Below, in pieces: positions 33,700 to 42,384 of a stretch of 64,000 bases of DNA. Numbering within the stretch: the stretch's first letter is position 1; each line of letters opens with the position of its first letter. A program made the translations under genes and the position numbers. The stretch comes from Streptomyces zagrosensis (GTDB lineage Bacteria; Actinomycetota; Actinomycetes; Streptomycetales; Streptomycetaceae), in assembly GCF_014203645.1 (NCBI RefSeq), contig NZ_JACHJL010000010.1, positions 186,001 to 250,000 of the forward strand, in the 5' to 3' direction. The notes beneath the pieces are model-generated. The model saw nothing but the letters and a program-made list of their open reading frames with translations, did not search any database and was not told the origin of the DNA.

Positions 33700-33858
33700 C
33701 TCGCGTCTACTCGGACGACTTCGCTCCGGTTTGCTGGCCGCGGCGGACGACCGGGCTCCGGTGGGCGGAGCCGGACGGCCGGCGGTTGCGCTCCGCGCGG
33801 ACGCGGGCTGCGCATCGAGCGGGAGGCGCGCGGCGCAGCAGGGACAGCGGCCGGTGGA

Positions 33859-34392
33859 TCATGTCGGGTCCTCGGTGTGCGCTCGCAACCGGTGGGCGAC
33901 GTTTCGGACGTGGGCATCCAGGGTGGCGGCCGGATCGTCGCTGAAATCGTGCAGGGCGACGGCGGCCGTGAGGATCACATCGCAGAGCTCGGCAGCGACG
34001 TCCGCGCGCCGGTGGGTGACGCCCTTGCGCGGGTTTTGACCAGTGAGCCCGATATACGCCTGCATCACCTCGCCCGACTCCTCAGCGATCTTCAGCAGTC
34101 GCAGCGCCGTCTCCTCGGCACGGCCGCGTGCGGCGTTGGCGGCATCCAGCCAGGCCACGGACTGGCGAGCCACCTCCCACAGCGCCACCCCCGGCGGCCC
34201 TGCCTCCGTGGCCTGGCCCTGCGGGGCAGCTGGCGCCTGCCCGCTGTCATGTGCGGCGAGTACGGCGGGCCCCTCCAGGACGGCGGGCGCGGCTGAGCCG
34301 GGGCGGGCCTCGGTTGTGGCGCGGGCCTCTAGCTCGTGCAAGGCGTCGAGTTGGTCGGCCCTGATCTGGTCGGCGCTCAGGCGCTCGGTCAT
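33859..34392 (-). CDS. MazG-like family NTP pyrophosphohydrolase-type protein
   Basis: A 177-residue protein. The C-terminal 90 residues form an all-alpha MazG-like fold with the metal-binding EExxE motif (Glu104, Glu105, Glu108 in KIAEESGEVMQAYIGL) and a following ExxD (Glu135, Asp138 in AAELCDVIL). Such enzymes hydrolyse NTPs or dNTPs to monophosphate and PPi in nucleotide-pool cleaning. The N-terminal 70 residues are an Ala/Pro/Gln-rich extension, not part of the fold. Start ATG 34392, with a weak ribosome site. Divergent from an SGNH hydrolase gene. Confidence 0.85.
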   Translation of the reverse strand: MTERLSADQIRADQLDALHELEARATTEARPGSAAPAVLEGPAVLAAHDSGQAPAAPQGQATEAGPPGVALWEVARQSVAWLDAANAARGRAEETALRLLKIAEESGEVMQAYIGLTGQNPRKGVTHRRADVAAELCDVILTAAVALHDFSDDPAATLDAHVRNVAHRLRAHTEDPT

Positions 34393-34582
34393 TGGACGAT
34401 CTCCTCATGGGACGGATGTCGGGTCACTGACGGAAACGGCGAGTACAACGAGAACGACAGGAACTGTCGAAGCGGCACAGACGACAGAAATGACACAAAA
34501 AGTGAGACGCAACGAGAAGGGGCACAGAGCAGTGACCGGGCCCGGTGGCCGGACACAACCTGACGATATGATCGCTACCGCC

Positions 34583-35404
34583 ATGCAGATCAACGCCACA
34601 TACTCCAGTTTTGTCGCGGTCGGCGACTCTTTTACCGAGGGCATGTCCGATGCGCTGCCCGATGGCACCTACCGAGGCTGGGCCGACCTCCTGGCCACGC
34701 GGCTCGCCGCCCACACCTCCGACTTCCGGTACGCCAACCTCGCGGTGCGCGGCAAGCTGATCGGCCAGATCGTCGATGAGCAGGTCGCGCCGGCGGCGGC
34801 GATGCGCGCGGACCTGGTGACGCTGGTGGGCGGGCTCAACGACGTCCTGCGTCCCACGTGCGACATGGCGCGGGTCGGCGCACGGCTGGAGGAGGCCGTG
34901 GAGCGCCTGGCGCCCAGCTGTCGCCAGCTCGTGCTGATGCACAGCCCGGGACGGCGCGGCCCGCTGCTTGAGCGGGGCAGGCCGCGCATGGAGCGGCTGT
35001 TCGCGCACATCGACGCCCTCGCTGCGCGGCATGGCGCGGTGGTCGTGGACCTGCTCGGCTCGCCGGTCCTTGGCGATGGGCGGATGTGGGCGGATGACCG
35101 GCTGCATCTGAACGCGGAAGGGCACCGCCGGGTAGCGGAGGCCGTGTGGCAGGCGATCGGGCTCGCGCCTTCGTACGACTGGAACGAGGCGCTGCCGCCG
35201 CCGGTGCTGCCGGGTTGGCGGACCCGGCGCGGCGCGGATGTGCGGTTCGCCCGGCAGCATCTCGGGCCATGGATCGGTCGGCGGCTGACCGGCCGTTCCT
35301 CCGGTGACGGCCGCTCCCCCAAGCGTGCCGAGTTGCTGCCTCTCCTGCTGCCGGGCGAGGCCGCGAAGGAGGCGCCCGCTCCCCGACCGGCCCCAGGCAG
35401 TTGA
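34583..35404 (+). CDS. SGNH/GDSL hydrolase family protein
   Basis: A 273-residue esterase/lipase-type hydrolase. SGNH blocks: block I VAVGDSFTEGM (Ser16), block II LAVRGK, block III GGLNDVLRP (Asn86), block V DDRLHLNAEGH (Asp172, His175). No signal peptide, so it is probably cytoplasmic. The C-terminal 60 residues are basic and Pro-rich. ATG 34583 is preferred; a -10-like TATGAT at 34567-34572 ends 10 nt before it, and no Shine-Dalgarno is present, so the message would be leaderless or nearly so. ATG 34568 is an alternative start. It precedes purB on the same strand by 150 bp. Confidence 0.9.
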   Translation: MQINATYSSFVAVGDSFTEGMSDALPDGTYRGWADLLATRLAAHTSDFRYANLAVRGKLIGQIVDEQVAPAAAMRADLVTLVGGLNDVLRPTCDMARVGARLEEAVERLAPSCRQLVLMHSPGRRGPLLERGRPRMERLFAHIDALAARHGAVVVDLLGSPVLGDGRMWADDRLHLNAEGHRRVAEAVWQAIGLAPSYDWNEALPPPVLPGWRTRRGADVRFARQHLGPWIGRRLTGRSSGDGRSPKRAELLPLLLPGEAAKEAPAPRPAPGS

Positions 35405-35543
35405 CCAAGCCGCTGTTCCTCCAGAGCCGGCCCGCCGTTTCGCCCTGCTGCCCGGCCCCGTCCGGTGGCCCTGCCCGCCCCGCCCTGGCCAGCATCGACG
35501 CGGTGCCCTCCGGGGCGCGGCGCTGGCCTGCGGGTATCGCCAG

Positions 35544-35549
35544 TAGACT
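35544..35549 (+). promoter_or_regulatory. -10 box TAGACT of leaderless purB
   Basis: TAGACT ends 8 nt before the GTG start of purB; no ribosome-binding site precedes that GTG. The spacing is that of a leaderless promoter. Confidence 0.6.
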
Positions 35550-35557
35550 GTGCGCCC

Positions 35558-36991
35558 GTGACTGCTAAGCCGCGCATCCCGAACGTCCTGGCCAGCCGCT
35601 ACGCCTCGGCGGAGCTGGCTGTCCTGTGGTCCCCCGAGTACAAGGTGACGCTGGAGAGGCGGCTGTGGCTGGCCGTGCTGCGCGCCCAAAAGGATCTCGG
35701 CATCGAGGTGCCGGACTCCGCCATCGCCGACTACGAGCGGGTCCTGGACACCGTGGACCTGGAGTCGATCGCCGAGCGCGAGAAGGTCACCCGGCACGAT
35801 GTGAAGGCCCGTATCGAGGAGTTCAACGCACTCGCCGGGCACGAGCAGGTACACAAGGGCATGACGTCCCGGGACCTGACCGAGAACGTCGAGCAGTTGC
35901 AGGTACGGCTCTCGCTTGAGCTGATGCGCGACCGCACGATCGCGGTGCTCGCACGGCTCGCACGCCTGGCCGCCGAGCACGCCGAGCTGGTCATGGCCGG
36001 GCGCTCGCACAATGTCGCTGCCCAGACCACGACGCTCGGCAAGCGCTTCGCCACCGGCGCCGATGAACTACTCGTCGCCTTCGCGCGCCTTGCGGAACTG
36101 CTGGACCGCTACCCGCTGCGCGGCATCAAGGGCCCGGTCGGCACCGCGCAGGACATGCTCGATCTACTCGGCGGCGACGCGGGGAAGCTGGCGGACCTTG
36201 AGCAGCGGATCGCCGGGCACCTCGGTTTCGGCCAGGTCTTCACCTCGGTCGGCCAGGTCTACCCGCGCTCGCTGGACTACGAGGTGGTCACCTCCCTGGT
36301 CCAGCTGGCCGCCGCCCCCTCCTCGATCGCCAAGACGATTCGACTGATGGCCGGGCACGAATTGGTCACCGAGGGCTTCAAACCGGGCCAGGTCGGCTCG
36401 TCCGCGATGCCCCACAAGATGAACACGCGTTCTTGTGAGCGGGTGAACGGCCTGATGGTGATCCTGCGCGGCTACGCGTCGATGGTCGGCGAGCTCTCCG
36501 GTGACCAGTGGAACGAGGGTGATGTGTCCTGCTCGGTGGTGCGCCGTGTCGCACTGCCGGACGCGTTCTTCGCGCTCGATGGACTCCTGGAGACGTTCCT
36601 GACGGTGTTGGACGAATTCGGCGCCTTCCCCGCCGTCGTCGCCCGTGAGCTGGACCGCTATCTGCCGTTCCTGGCCACGACCAAGGTGCTGATGGGCGCC
36701 GTGCGTGCCGGCGTCGGACGCGAGGAGGCGCATGAGGCGATCAAGGAGAACGCGGTAGCCGCGGCGCTGGCCATGCGTGAGCAGGGCGCCGAGCGCAACG
36801 AGCTTTTGGACACGCTGGCCGCGGATGAGCGCCTGCCGCTGGACCGGGCGGCGCTGGATGCCCTGATGGCCGACAAGTTGTCCTTCACCGGCGCCGCCGG
36901 CAGCCAGGTGGCCTCCGTCGTGGCCCGCGTCGAGGAGATCACCAAGCAGCATCCGCAGGCCGCCGGTTACGCCCCGGGGGCGATCCTCTGA
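35558..36991 (+). CDS. purB: Adenylosuccinate lyase (PurB)
   Basis: A 477-residue enzyme of purine synthesis, cleaving SAICAR and adenylosuccinate to release fumarate. Fumarase/aspartase superfamily: HKGMTSRDLTENVEQLQ, AGRSHNVAAQTTTLGKR (catalytic His region), and the flexible signature loop GSSAMPHKMNTRSCER (Ser281/282 catalytic). GTG 35558 starts the conserved RIPNVLASRYAS segment and sits 8 nt after a TAGACT box, so the mRNA is probably leaderless. The stop overlaps a possible CTG start of mug. Confidence 0.96.
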   Translation: MTAKPRIPNVLASRYASAELAVLWSPEYKVTLERRLWLAVLRAQKDLGIEVPDSAIADYERVLDTVDLESIAEREKVTRHDVKARIEEFNALAGHEQVHKGMTSRDLTENVEQLQVRLSLELMRDRTIAVLARLARLAAEHAELVMAGRSHNVAAQTTTLGKRFATGADELLVAFARLAELLDRYPLRGIKGPVGTAQDMLDLLGGDAGKLADLEQRIAGHLGFGQVFTSVGQVYPRSLDYEVVTSLVQLAAAPSSIAKTIRLMAGHELVTEGFKPGQVGSSAMPHKMNTRSCERVNGLMVILRGYASMVGELSGDQWNEGDVSCSVVRRVALPDAFFALDGLLETFLTVLDEFGAFPAVVARELDRYLPFLATTKVLMGAVRAGVGREEAHEAIKENAVAAALAMREQGAERNELLDTLAADERLPLDRAALDALMADKLSFTGAAGSQVASVVARVEEITKQHPQAAGYAPGAIL

Positions 36992-37035
36992 CCCCCGATG
37001 AGCTGGCAGCCGCCCGCGACCGCGTCGTACCCGAC

Positions 37036-37524
37036 GTGGTCGCGGAGGGGTTGCATGTCCTGTTCTGTGGCATCAACCCAGGGTTGATGTCGGCGGCCAC
37101 CGGCCACCACTTCGCCCGCCCCGGCAATCGCTTTTGGCCGGTGTTGCACGCCTCCGGGTTCACGCCGCGGCGGCTGCGGCCCGACGAAGAGCAGGAGTTG
37201 CTCGCCTACGGGCTCGGTATCACCAACGTCGTCGCGCGGGCCAGCGCGCGGGCTGATGAGCTCAGCGATGAGGAGTACCGCGAGGGCGGGCGGATACTGC
37301 GCGAGAAGGTGACGCGGCTGCGTCCGGCCTGGCTCGCGGTCGTCGGCGTCACCGCGTACCGCGTCGCCTTCGCCGACCGCAAGGCCCGCATCGGCCCACA
37401 GGACACCCCGCTGGGCGACACCCGCGTGTGGGTACTGCCCAACCCCAGTGGGCTGAATGCCCATTGGAGCCTGGACGCGATGGCCGCGGAGTACGGGCGG
37501 CTGCGCGCCGCTGCGACGGACTGA
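37036..37524 (+). CDS. mug: Mismatch-specific uracil/thymine-DNA glycosylase (Mug)
   Basis: A glycosylase removing U or T from G:U and G:T mismatches. Motif A is CGINPGLMSAATGHHFARPGNRFW split here as VLFCGINPGL (catalytic Asn) and GHHFARPGNRFWPVLH; motif B is LPNPSGLNAHW. At GTG 37036 the protein has 162 residues. The frame continues upstream without a stop to CTG 36988, giving LTPDELAAARDRVVPD, which looks like the usual streptomycete N-terminus. That CTG would overlap the purB TGA as CTGA with GGGGG 5-8 nt before. Either start is possible; I list the conventional one. Cotranscribed with purB. Confidence 0.88.
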   Translation: MVAEGLHVLFCGINPGLMSAATGHHFARPGNRFWPVLHASGFTPRRLRPDEEQELLAYGLGITNVVARASARADELSDEEYREGGRILREKVTRLRPAWLAVVGVTAYRVAFADRKARIGPQDTPLGDTRVWVLPNPSGLNAHWSLDAMAAEYGRLRAAATD

Positions 37525-37632
37525 GCCGGTACGGGGCCGGGCGCCGGCCCGGGCCCGGGCGCCGTCATCCGGCGTTGCGGGGCGCAACCCCGCGAGCGGC
37601 CCGCACGCCCGCCATCGGCGCCCCGCGGCCGG

Positions 37633-38373
37633 CTACGCGTCGCGCCGCTCCAGGGCCGACCAGCCCGCTACCGCCAGCGCCGCCGTCCAGAGCGCGAGAA
37701 CCGCCAGGCCCGTCCAGGGGCCGAGGCCCTGCTCAGGTGTGGCGTGCAGGATGCTCTGGCCCGCCGCATCCGGAAGAAACCGGGTCACGTCGTACACCGC
37801 CGATGTGGCGCCAAGGACGGGCTGTACGAAGGTCAGCACCGGGATCAGCAGGCCGAGCGCCGCGACCGGGCCGCGCAGCAAGGTGGCAACGCCCGCCGCC
37901 AATACCGCGATCAGGCCCAGGTAGAGCCCGCAGCCCAGGGCGGCGCGCAGCGCGCCCTCCTCGCCGAGGCCGACCCCGCGGTCACCGAGCAGCGCCTGGC
38001 CACCGAGGAAGGATGCGAAGCCCGTCACCAGGCCGACCGTGAGGCCGAGACCACCGATGACCGCGAGCTTGCAACCGTAGAGCAGTCCGCGGCGTGGCAC
38101 CGCAGCCAGCGAGATGCTCAGGGCGCCGCCCTTGTACTCCCCCGTCACCACCAGCACGCCGAAGCACAGCGCGGCCAACTGCCCGAAGGAGAGGCCGAAG
38201 AAGGAATAGAAGACCGGGTCGAAGTCGTCCGCAGCGTCGTCGGGGCTATAGGTGGCGCAGGCCAGGGCCGAGATGCCGACCGTGGTCAGCAGGACACAGG
38301 CGAGCGAGATGAGGGGGGCGTGCACGGTGTGGACCTTGGCCCACTCCGAGCGCAGAACCGAGGTGACGGTCAT
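37633..38373 (-). CDS. ABC transporter permease (ABC-2 type)
   Basis: A 246-residue membrane protein with about six hydrophobic segments: 18-40, 56-80, 100-125, 140-165, 172-190 and 220-238. VTSVLRSEWAKVHTVHAP at the N-terminus is the typical start of ABC-2 exporters (LxSEWxKLxT). It forms the membrane half of an exporter with the ATPase encoded 4 bp upstream. The substrate is unknown; the divergent histidine kinase suggests control by, or a link to, a two-component system, a common arrangement for antibiotic-resistance exporters. ATG 38373 follows GGGAACG. Confidence 0.9.
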   Translation of the reverse strand: MTVTSVLRSEWAKVHTVHAPLISLACVLLTTVGISALACATYSPDDAADDFDPVFYSFFGLSFGQLAALCFGVLVVTGEYKGGALSISLAAVPRRGLLYGCKLAVIGGLGLTVGLVTGFASFLGGQALLGDRGVGLGEEGALRAALGCGLYLGLIAVLAAGVATLLRGPVAALGLLIPVLTFVQPVLGATSAVYDVTRFLPDAAGQSILHATPEQGLGPWTGLAVLALWTAALAVAGWSALERRDA

Positions 38374-38377
38374 GGCT

Positions 38378-39307
<930 letters not shown>

Positions 39308-39363
39308 GCCGTCAGGCTGCCGCCGTGGGCGAGGTCGCCGCCTCCCCCACGCGCGGGTTCCTC

Positions 39364-39381
39364 CTCCCCCGGGCGGGGGAG
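39364..39381. promoter_or_regulatory. Inverted repeat CTCCCCC-N4-GGGGGAG between exporter and kinase genes
   Basis: A perfect 7-bp dyad about midway between the divergent starts (39307 and 39415). It may be an operator for the nearby response regulator, or a simple hairpin. Just after it lies a CACGAT -10-like box at 39403-39408, 6 nt before the kinase GTG. Confidence 0.4.
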
Positions 39382-39414
39382 CCGTCGGGCGGCTCGCCCT
39401 GGCACGATGTGGCC

Positions 39415-40710
39415 GTGTACTCGATGAACTCCCTGTTCAGACCGCTTACGCAGGCCGTCACCTACACCCGCTGGCTGCATATGCTGGTCGGCGGGGTCTT
39501 CGCGGCGATCTGCCTGTTTGTCTTTCCTGGTGTGTCGGCGCAGGGCCCGTTGAGCTGGGCGGGTTTCCTCATGCTGCCGGTGCCGCTGTTGATCGTGCTG
39601 GGCCTGGTGCCGGTGGTACGACTGGCGGAGGGCGTGCAGGCGCGGCTGATGCTCATGCCGGGCCGGTCGGCCCAGCCGCAGGACGACGCGGCGTGGCAAG
39701 AGCGGCCGGGCTTGCCAGCGTCGGTGGACCGGCACGGTGCCGCCGCGGGCCACGGTCGGTACGGGCTGACCGAGTCGGATATCTCCCTTGCGCCCGCGCG
39801 CACCTGGGCTGACCGGGGACGGACCGTGCTGTGGCTGCTGGTGCGGGTGCTGGCCGGGACGGCGGTGCTGATGGCTACGGTGTGGCTGCCGGTGCTTTCG
39901 GGGGTGCTGATCGCCGGGCCCGGAGGCTGGTTCGTCCTCCTTGTTCCCCTTCCGCTGGCCGCGTTGGCCGCGCTGGTGGTGGTGGCCGGGGCCACGCTGG
40001 CCCAGGTGGCGCGCTGGCTGCTCGCCCCGTCCGCCGATGAGCGGCTGGCGGTGGTCGAGGAGCGTACGGAGCGGCTGCTTGAGCACAACCGGCTGGCCCG
40101 CGAGTTGCACGACTCGATCGGGCACGCGCTAACCATCGCCGTGGTGCAGGCGGGTGCGGCGCGTTTGGCGGGCTCTGCGGAGTTCACCGAGCGTGCGCTG
40201 GTCGCCATCGAGGACACCGGCCGGCGGGCCCTGGGCGATCTGGAGCGGGTGCTGCGGTTGCTGCGCCAGGACAGTGCGGTGGGCCCGCAGGACATCGAGC
40301 GGCGACCGGCCCTCACCGACGTGGAACGCCTCCTGGAGTCGGCCCGGGCCGCCGGGGCTCCGGTCGATGCCGAGGTGACCGGCGCGGTCGAGCAGCTGCC
40401 GGGGCCGCTATCCCGGGAGGGGTATCGCATCGTGCAGGAGTCGCTGACGAACGTACTGCGACACGCTGGGCCGGTTCCGGTCGCGGTACGCGTCGCCGTC
40501 TCGGGCACCGGCCTGGAACTGGACGTCCGCAATCCGCTGCCCACCCCCGCCGACCACCCGGCGGACGGTGGCAGCGGCCTGGTGGACCGCGGCAGTGGGC
40601 TGCGTAACATCCGGGAACGGGCCACCCTGCTCGGCGGCGATGCGCGGACTGGGCCCGAAGGCGGCCAGTGGCGGGTGCACGTCTGCCTGCCACTGGACCG
40701 GCTCTGCTGA
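39415..40710 (+). CDS. Sensor histidine kinase, NarL/HisKA_3 family
   Basis: A 431-residue membrane sensor. Two pairs of hydrophobic segments (about 21-41, 47-70, 139-166, 171-197) flank a loop of about 65 residues. HisKA_3 phosphoacceptor His232 in RLARELHDSIGHALT, then a GHKL ATPase with N box IVQESLTNVLRHAG and G box GSGLRNIRERATLLGG. GTG 39415 fits a leaderless start; ATG 39424 is an alternative. The cognate regulator is very probably the LuxR-type gene at 41541, separated by an opposite-strand lipoprotein gene. The divergent ABC exporter may be its target. Confidence 0.9.
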   Translation: MYSMNSLFRPLTQAVTYTRWLHMLVGGVFAAICLFVFPGVSAQGPLSWAGFLMLPVPLLIVLGLVPVVRLAEGVQARLMLMPGRSAQPQDDAAWQERPGLPASVDRHGAAAGHGRYGLTESDISLAPARTWADRGRTVLWLLVRVLAGTAVLMATVWLPVLSGVLIAGPGGWFVLLVPLPLAALAALVVVAGATLAQVARWLLAPSADERLAVVEERTERLLEHNRLARELHDSIGHALTIAVVQAGAARLAGSAEFTERALVAIEDTGRRALGDLERVLRLLRQDSAVGPQDIERRPALTDVERLLESARAAGAPVDAEVTGAVEQLPGPLSREGYRIVQESLTNVLRHAGPVPVAVRVAVSGTGLELDVRNPLPTPADHPADGGSGLVDRGSGLRNIRERATLLGGDARTGPEGGQWRVHVCLPLDRLC

Positions 40711-40823
40711 CCTTCGCCCGGGAGCGGGCCCGCTGGGCCGTGCGCCGGTTGGGCGTGGAGCTCCCGGGCACGGCTCCGGCCCTCGCTGCACGATGGCACC
40801 CGCGTCACACTGGGCTCTGCTTT

Positions 40824-41291
40824 CTAGGGGCAAAAGCGCTCGCGCAGCATCGCATTGATGCGCTTGCCGTCAGCCTCGGTCACCTGGTGGTGCGGGGAGC
40901 TGAATCGTTGTGCCGCGTCCTTGGAATCGTTGTCGCTTCGGAGGCGTACACATTGCTGCACTGCCTTGTTGACGTCCGCGGGGGCGCCGAGTGATGGATC
41001 GATCTCCCGCAAGGCGACCTGTAGTTCGAGCGTCTTGAGGCCCAGGAGGTCCTGCTTGGCGCGATCACTCATGTCCGAAGGGGCCGCGGCCATGCCTTCG
41101 TAGTGCGTGGAAAGCGGAGGCGTGCCCGGTTCTCCGGCGGGTGCCTGGCTGGGCGTGGTGACTTGGCTGATCGAGGCCTTCGACGTGCCGGGCTGGGGCT
41201 CGGCCTTGCCGTCGCCGACGTCGGAGCCACCGCAGGCCGACACGGCAAGGACGAGCGCACCAGCCACGGCGATGGCGGTGAGGGTTCTCAT
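40824..41291 (-). CDS. Putative lipoprotein
   Basis: A 155-residue exported protein. Lipobox LAVSAC with Cys20 after a short hydrophobic stretch, then a Ser/Pro/Gln linker to about residue 65. The C-terminal 70 residues are helical and charged, with two further Cys near residue 115 and residue 154, spaced as in DUF732-like secreted proteins (tentative). No Shine-Dalgarno precedes ATG 41291, but a -10-like CATGCT lies 6 nt upstream, so it may be leaderless. It lies inside a two-component locus on the opposite strand and could be an extracellular sensor accessory. Confidence 0.75.
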   Translation of the reverse strand: MRTLTAIAVAGALVLAVSACGGSDVGDGKAEPQPGTSKASISQVTTPSQAPAGEPGTPPLSTHYEGMAAAPSDMSDRAKQDLLGLKTLELQVALREIDPSLGAPADVNKAVQQCVRLRSDNDSKDAAQRFSSPHHQVTEADGKRINAMLRERFCP

Positions 41292-41524
41292 GCGGGCAGC
41301 ATGGCAGGCTGCGTGCCGCCAAGTGGCACGCGTTCACCGATGAGTGCCGGCGCGCGCTTGCCTCGTGGCCCCGCGCAAGCGCCGAGACCATCGCCCGGAT
41401 CAATGCTGCTCGGTCGCGCCCCTACGTGAGCTGCCACCGCTAGGTCAACGCCCGCGGGCGGAGCGGCACTCATGACGTCCGCATCGGTGGGATGACGCTC
41501 CGCGCGCTGGCCTGTGCCCTGCCC

Positions 41525-41536
41525 TCACTAGAGTGA
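41525..41536. promoter_or_regulatory. 12-bp palindrome TCACTAGAGTGA overlapping the response regulator -10 box
   Basis: TCACT-AG-AGTGA includes TAGAGT (41529-41534), which ends 6 nt before ATG 41541. A protein bound here would cover the -10 box. No ribosome-binding site precedes the ATG, so the message is probably leaderless. Confidence 0.45.
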
Positions 41537-41540
41537 TCAG

Positions 41541-42191
41541 ATGCCGGTAACCGTCCTTCTCGTCGATGACGAACAGCTCGTACGGGCTGGGCTGCGCGCG
41601 ATCCTTGAGGACCAGCCCGACATCAAGGTGGTCGGAGAGGCCGCCGATGGGGCGTCAGTGGTGCCGTTGGTACGGCAGTTGCGCCCCGATGTGGTCGCCA
41701 TGGACGTGCGCATGCCCCTCATCGACGGCATCGAGGCGACGCGCGCCGTGCTGCGGTCGGTACCACAGCCGCCGAAGATTCTTGTGGTGACGACGTTTGA
41801 GAACGACAGTTACGTCTACGAAGCGCTGCGCGCGGGCGCCGCCGGCTTTCTTCTCAAGCGCGCGCGTCCGGCCGAGATCGTGCATGCCGTGCGACTGGTG
41901 GCCGAGGGCGAGTCGCTGCTCTTCCCAGCCGCCGTACGATCGCTAGCGGCGGCCCACGGTAACGCGCGGGCGCGCGCTGTGCTGGAGCGTGCGGCGCTGA
42001 CCGGCCGTGAAGCGGAGGTGCTGCGGCTGATGGCGCGCGGCCTATCCAACGCAGAGATCGCCGAACACCTTGTGGTCGGCACGGAGACGGTGAAGAGCCA
42101 CGTCAGTGCGGTGCTCGCGAAGCTTGGCGCGCGCGATCGCACTCAGGCGGTCATCGCCGCGTACGAGTCAGGGTTCGTCTCACCGCGCTGA
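41541..42191 (+). CDS. Response regulator transcription factor, NarL/LuxR family
   Basis: A 216-residue regulator. Receiver domain 1-120 with acidic Asp9/Asp10, phospho-acceptor Asp55 (VVAMDVRMP), Thr84/85 and Lys106 (FLLKRARP). The LuxR-type HTH spans about 150-210 (LTGREAEVLRLMARGLSNAEIAEHLVVGTETVKSHV). ATG 41541 is 6 nt after TAGAGT, giving a leaderless message. The partner is probably the kinase at 39415-40710. Targets unknown, the divergent ABC exporter at 37.6-39.3 kb being the best guess. Confidence 0.93.
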   Translation: MPVTVLLVDDEQLVRAGLRAILEDQPDIKVVGEAADGASVVPLVRQLRPDVVAMDVRMPLIDGIEATRAVLRSVPQPPKILVVTTFENDSYVYEALRAGAAGFLLKRARPAEIVHAVRLVAEGESLLFPAAVRSLAAAHGNARARAVLERAALTGREAEVLRLMARGLSNAEIAEHLVVGTETVKSHVSAVLAKLGARDRTQAVIAAYESGFVSPR

Positions 42192-42257
42192 GTGTCCTTG
42201 GCTCTTACGGGGAAGGCGGACCGGTGCGGAGCGACGAGCGCGGGGCGAAGAGCCACA

Positions 42258-42326
42258 GAGCGAAGAAGATCAAAAAAGATTGAAGAAGATTAAGGAAGAG
42301 GGGAAAAGAAGCGGAAGGCGAGAGTC
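42258..42326. other. A-rich polypurine tract upstream of the ROK regulator
   Basis: About 70 bases are nearly all purine and far more A-rich than the surroundings (GAAGAAGATCAAAAAAGATT, GAAGAAGATTAAGGAAGAGG and so on). It contains the repeated unit GAAGAAGATT. It lies between the response regulator stop and a TACGAT -10-like box at 42348-42353. Possibly an upstream promoter element or a flexible DNA site. Confidence 0.6.
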
Positions 42327-42384
42327 GCCGGGACCAGCGGTAGCGGATACGATCCGGCAAACACGCACAGGTAGGGAGACCGGA

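Noticed and set aside
34424..36010. A 528-codon open frame on the minus strand
   Set aside because: It is antisense to the SGNH hydrolase and purB genes; long shadow frames are expected in high-GC DNA.
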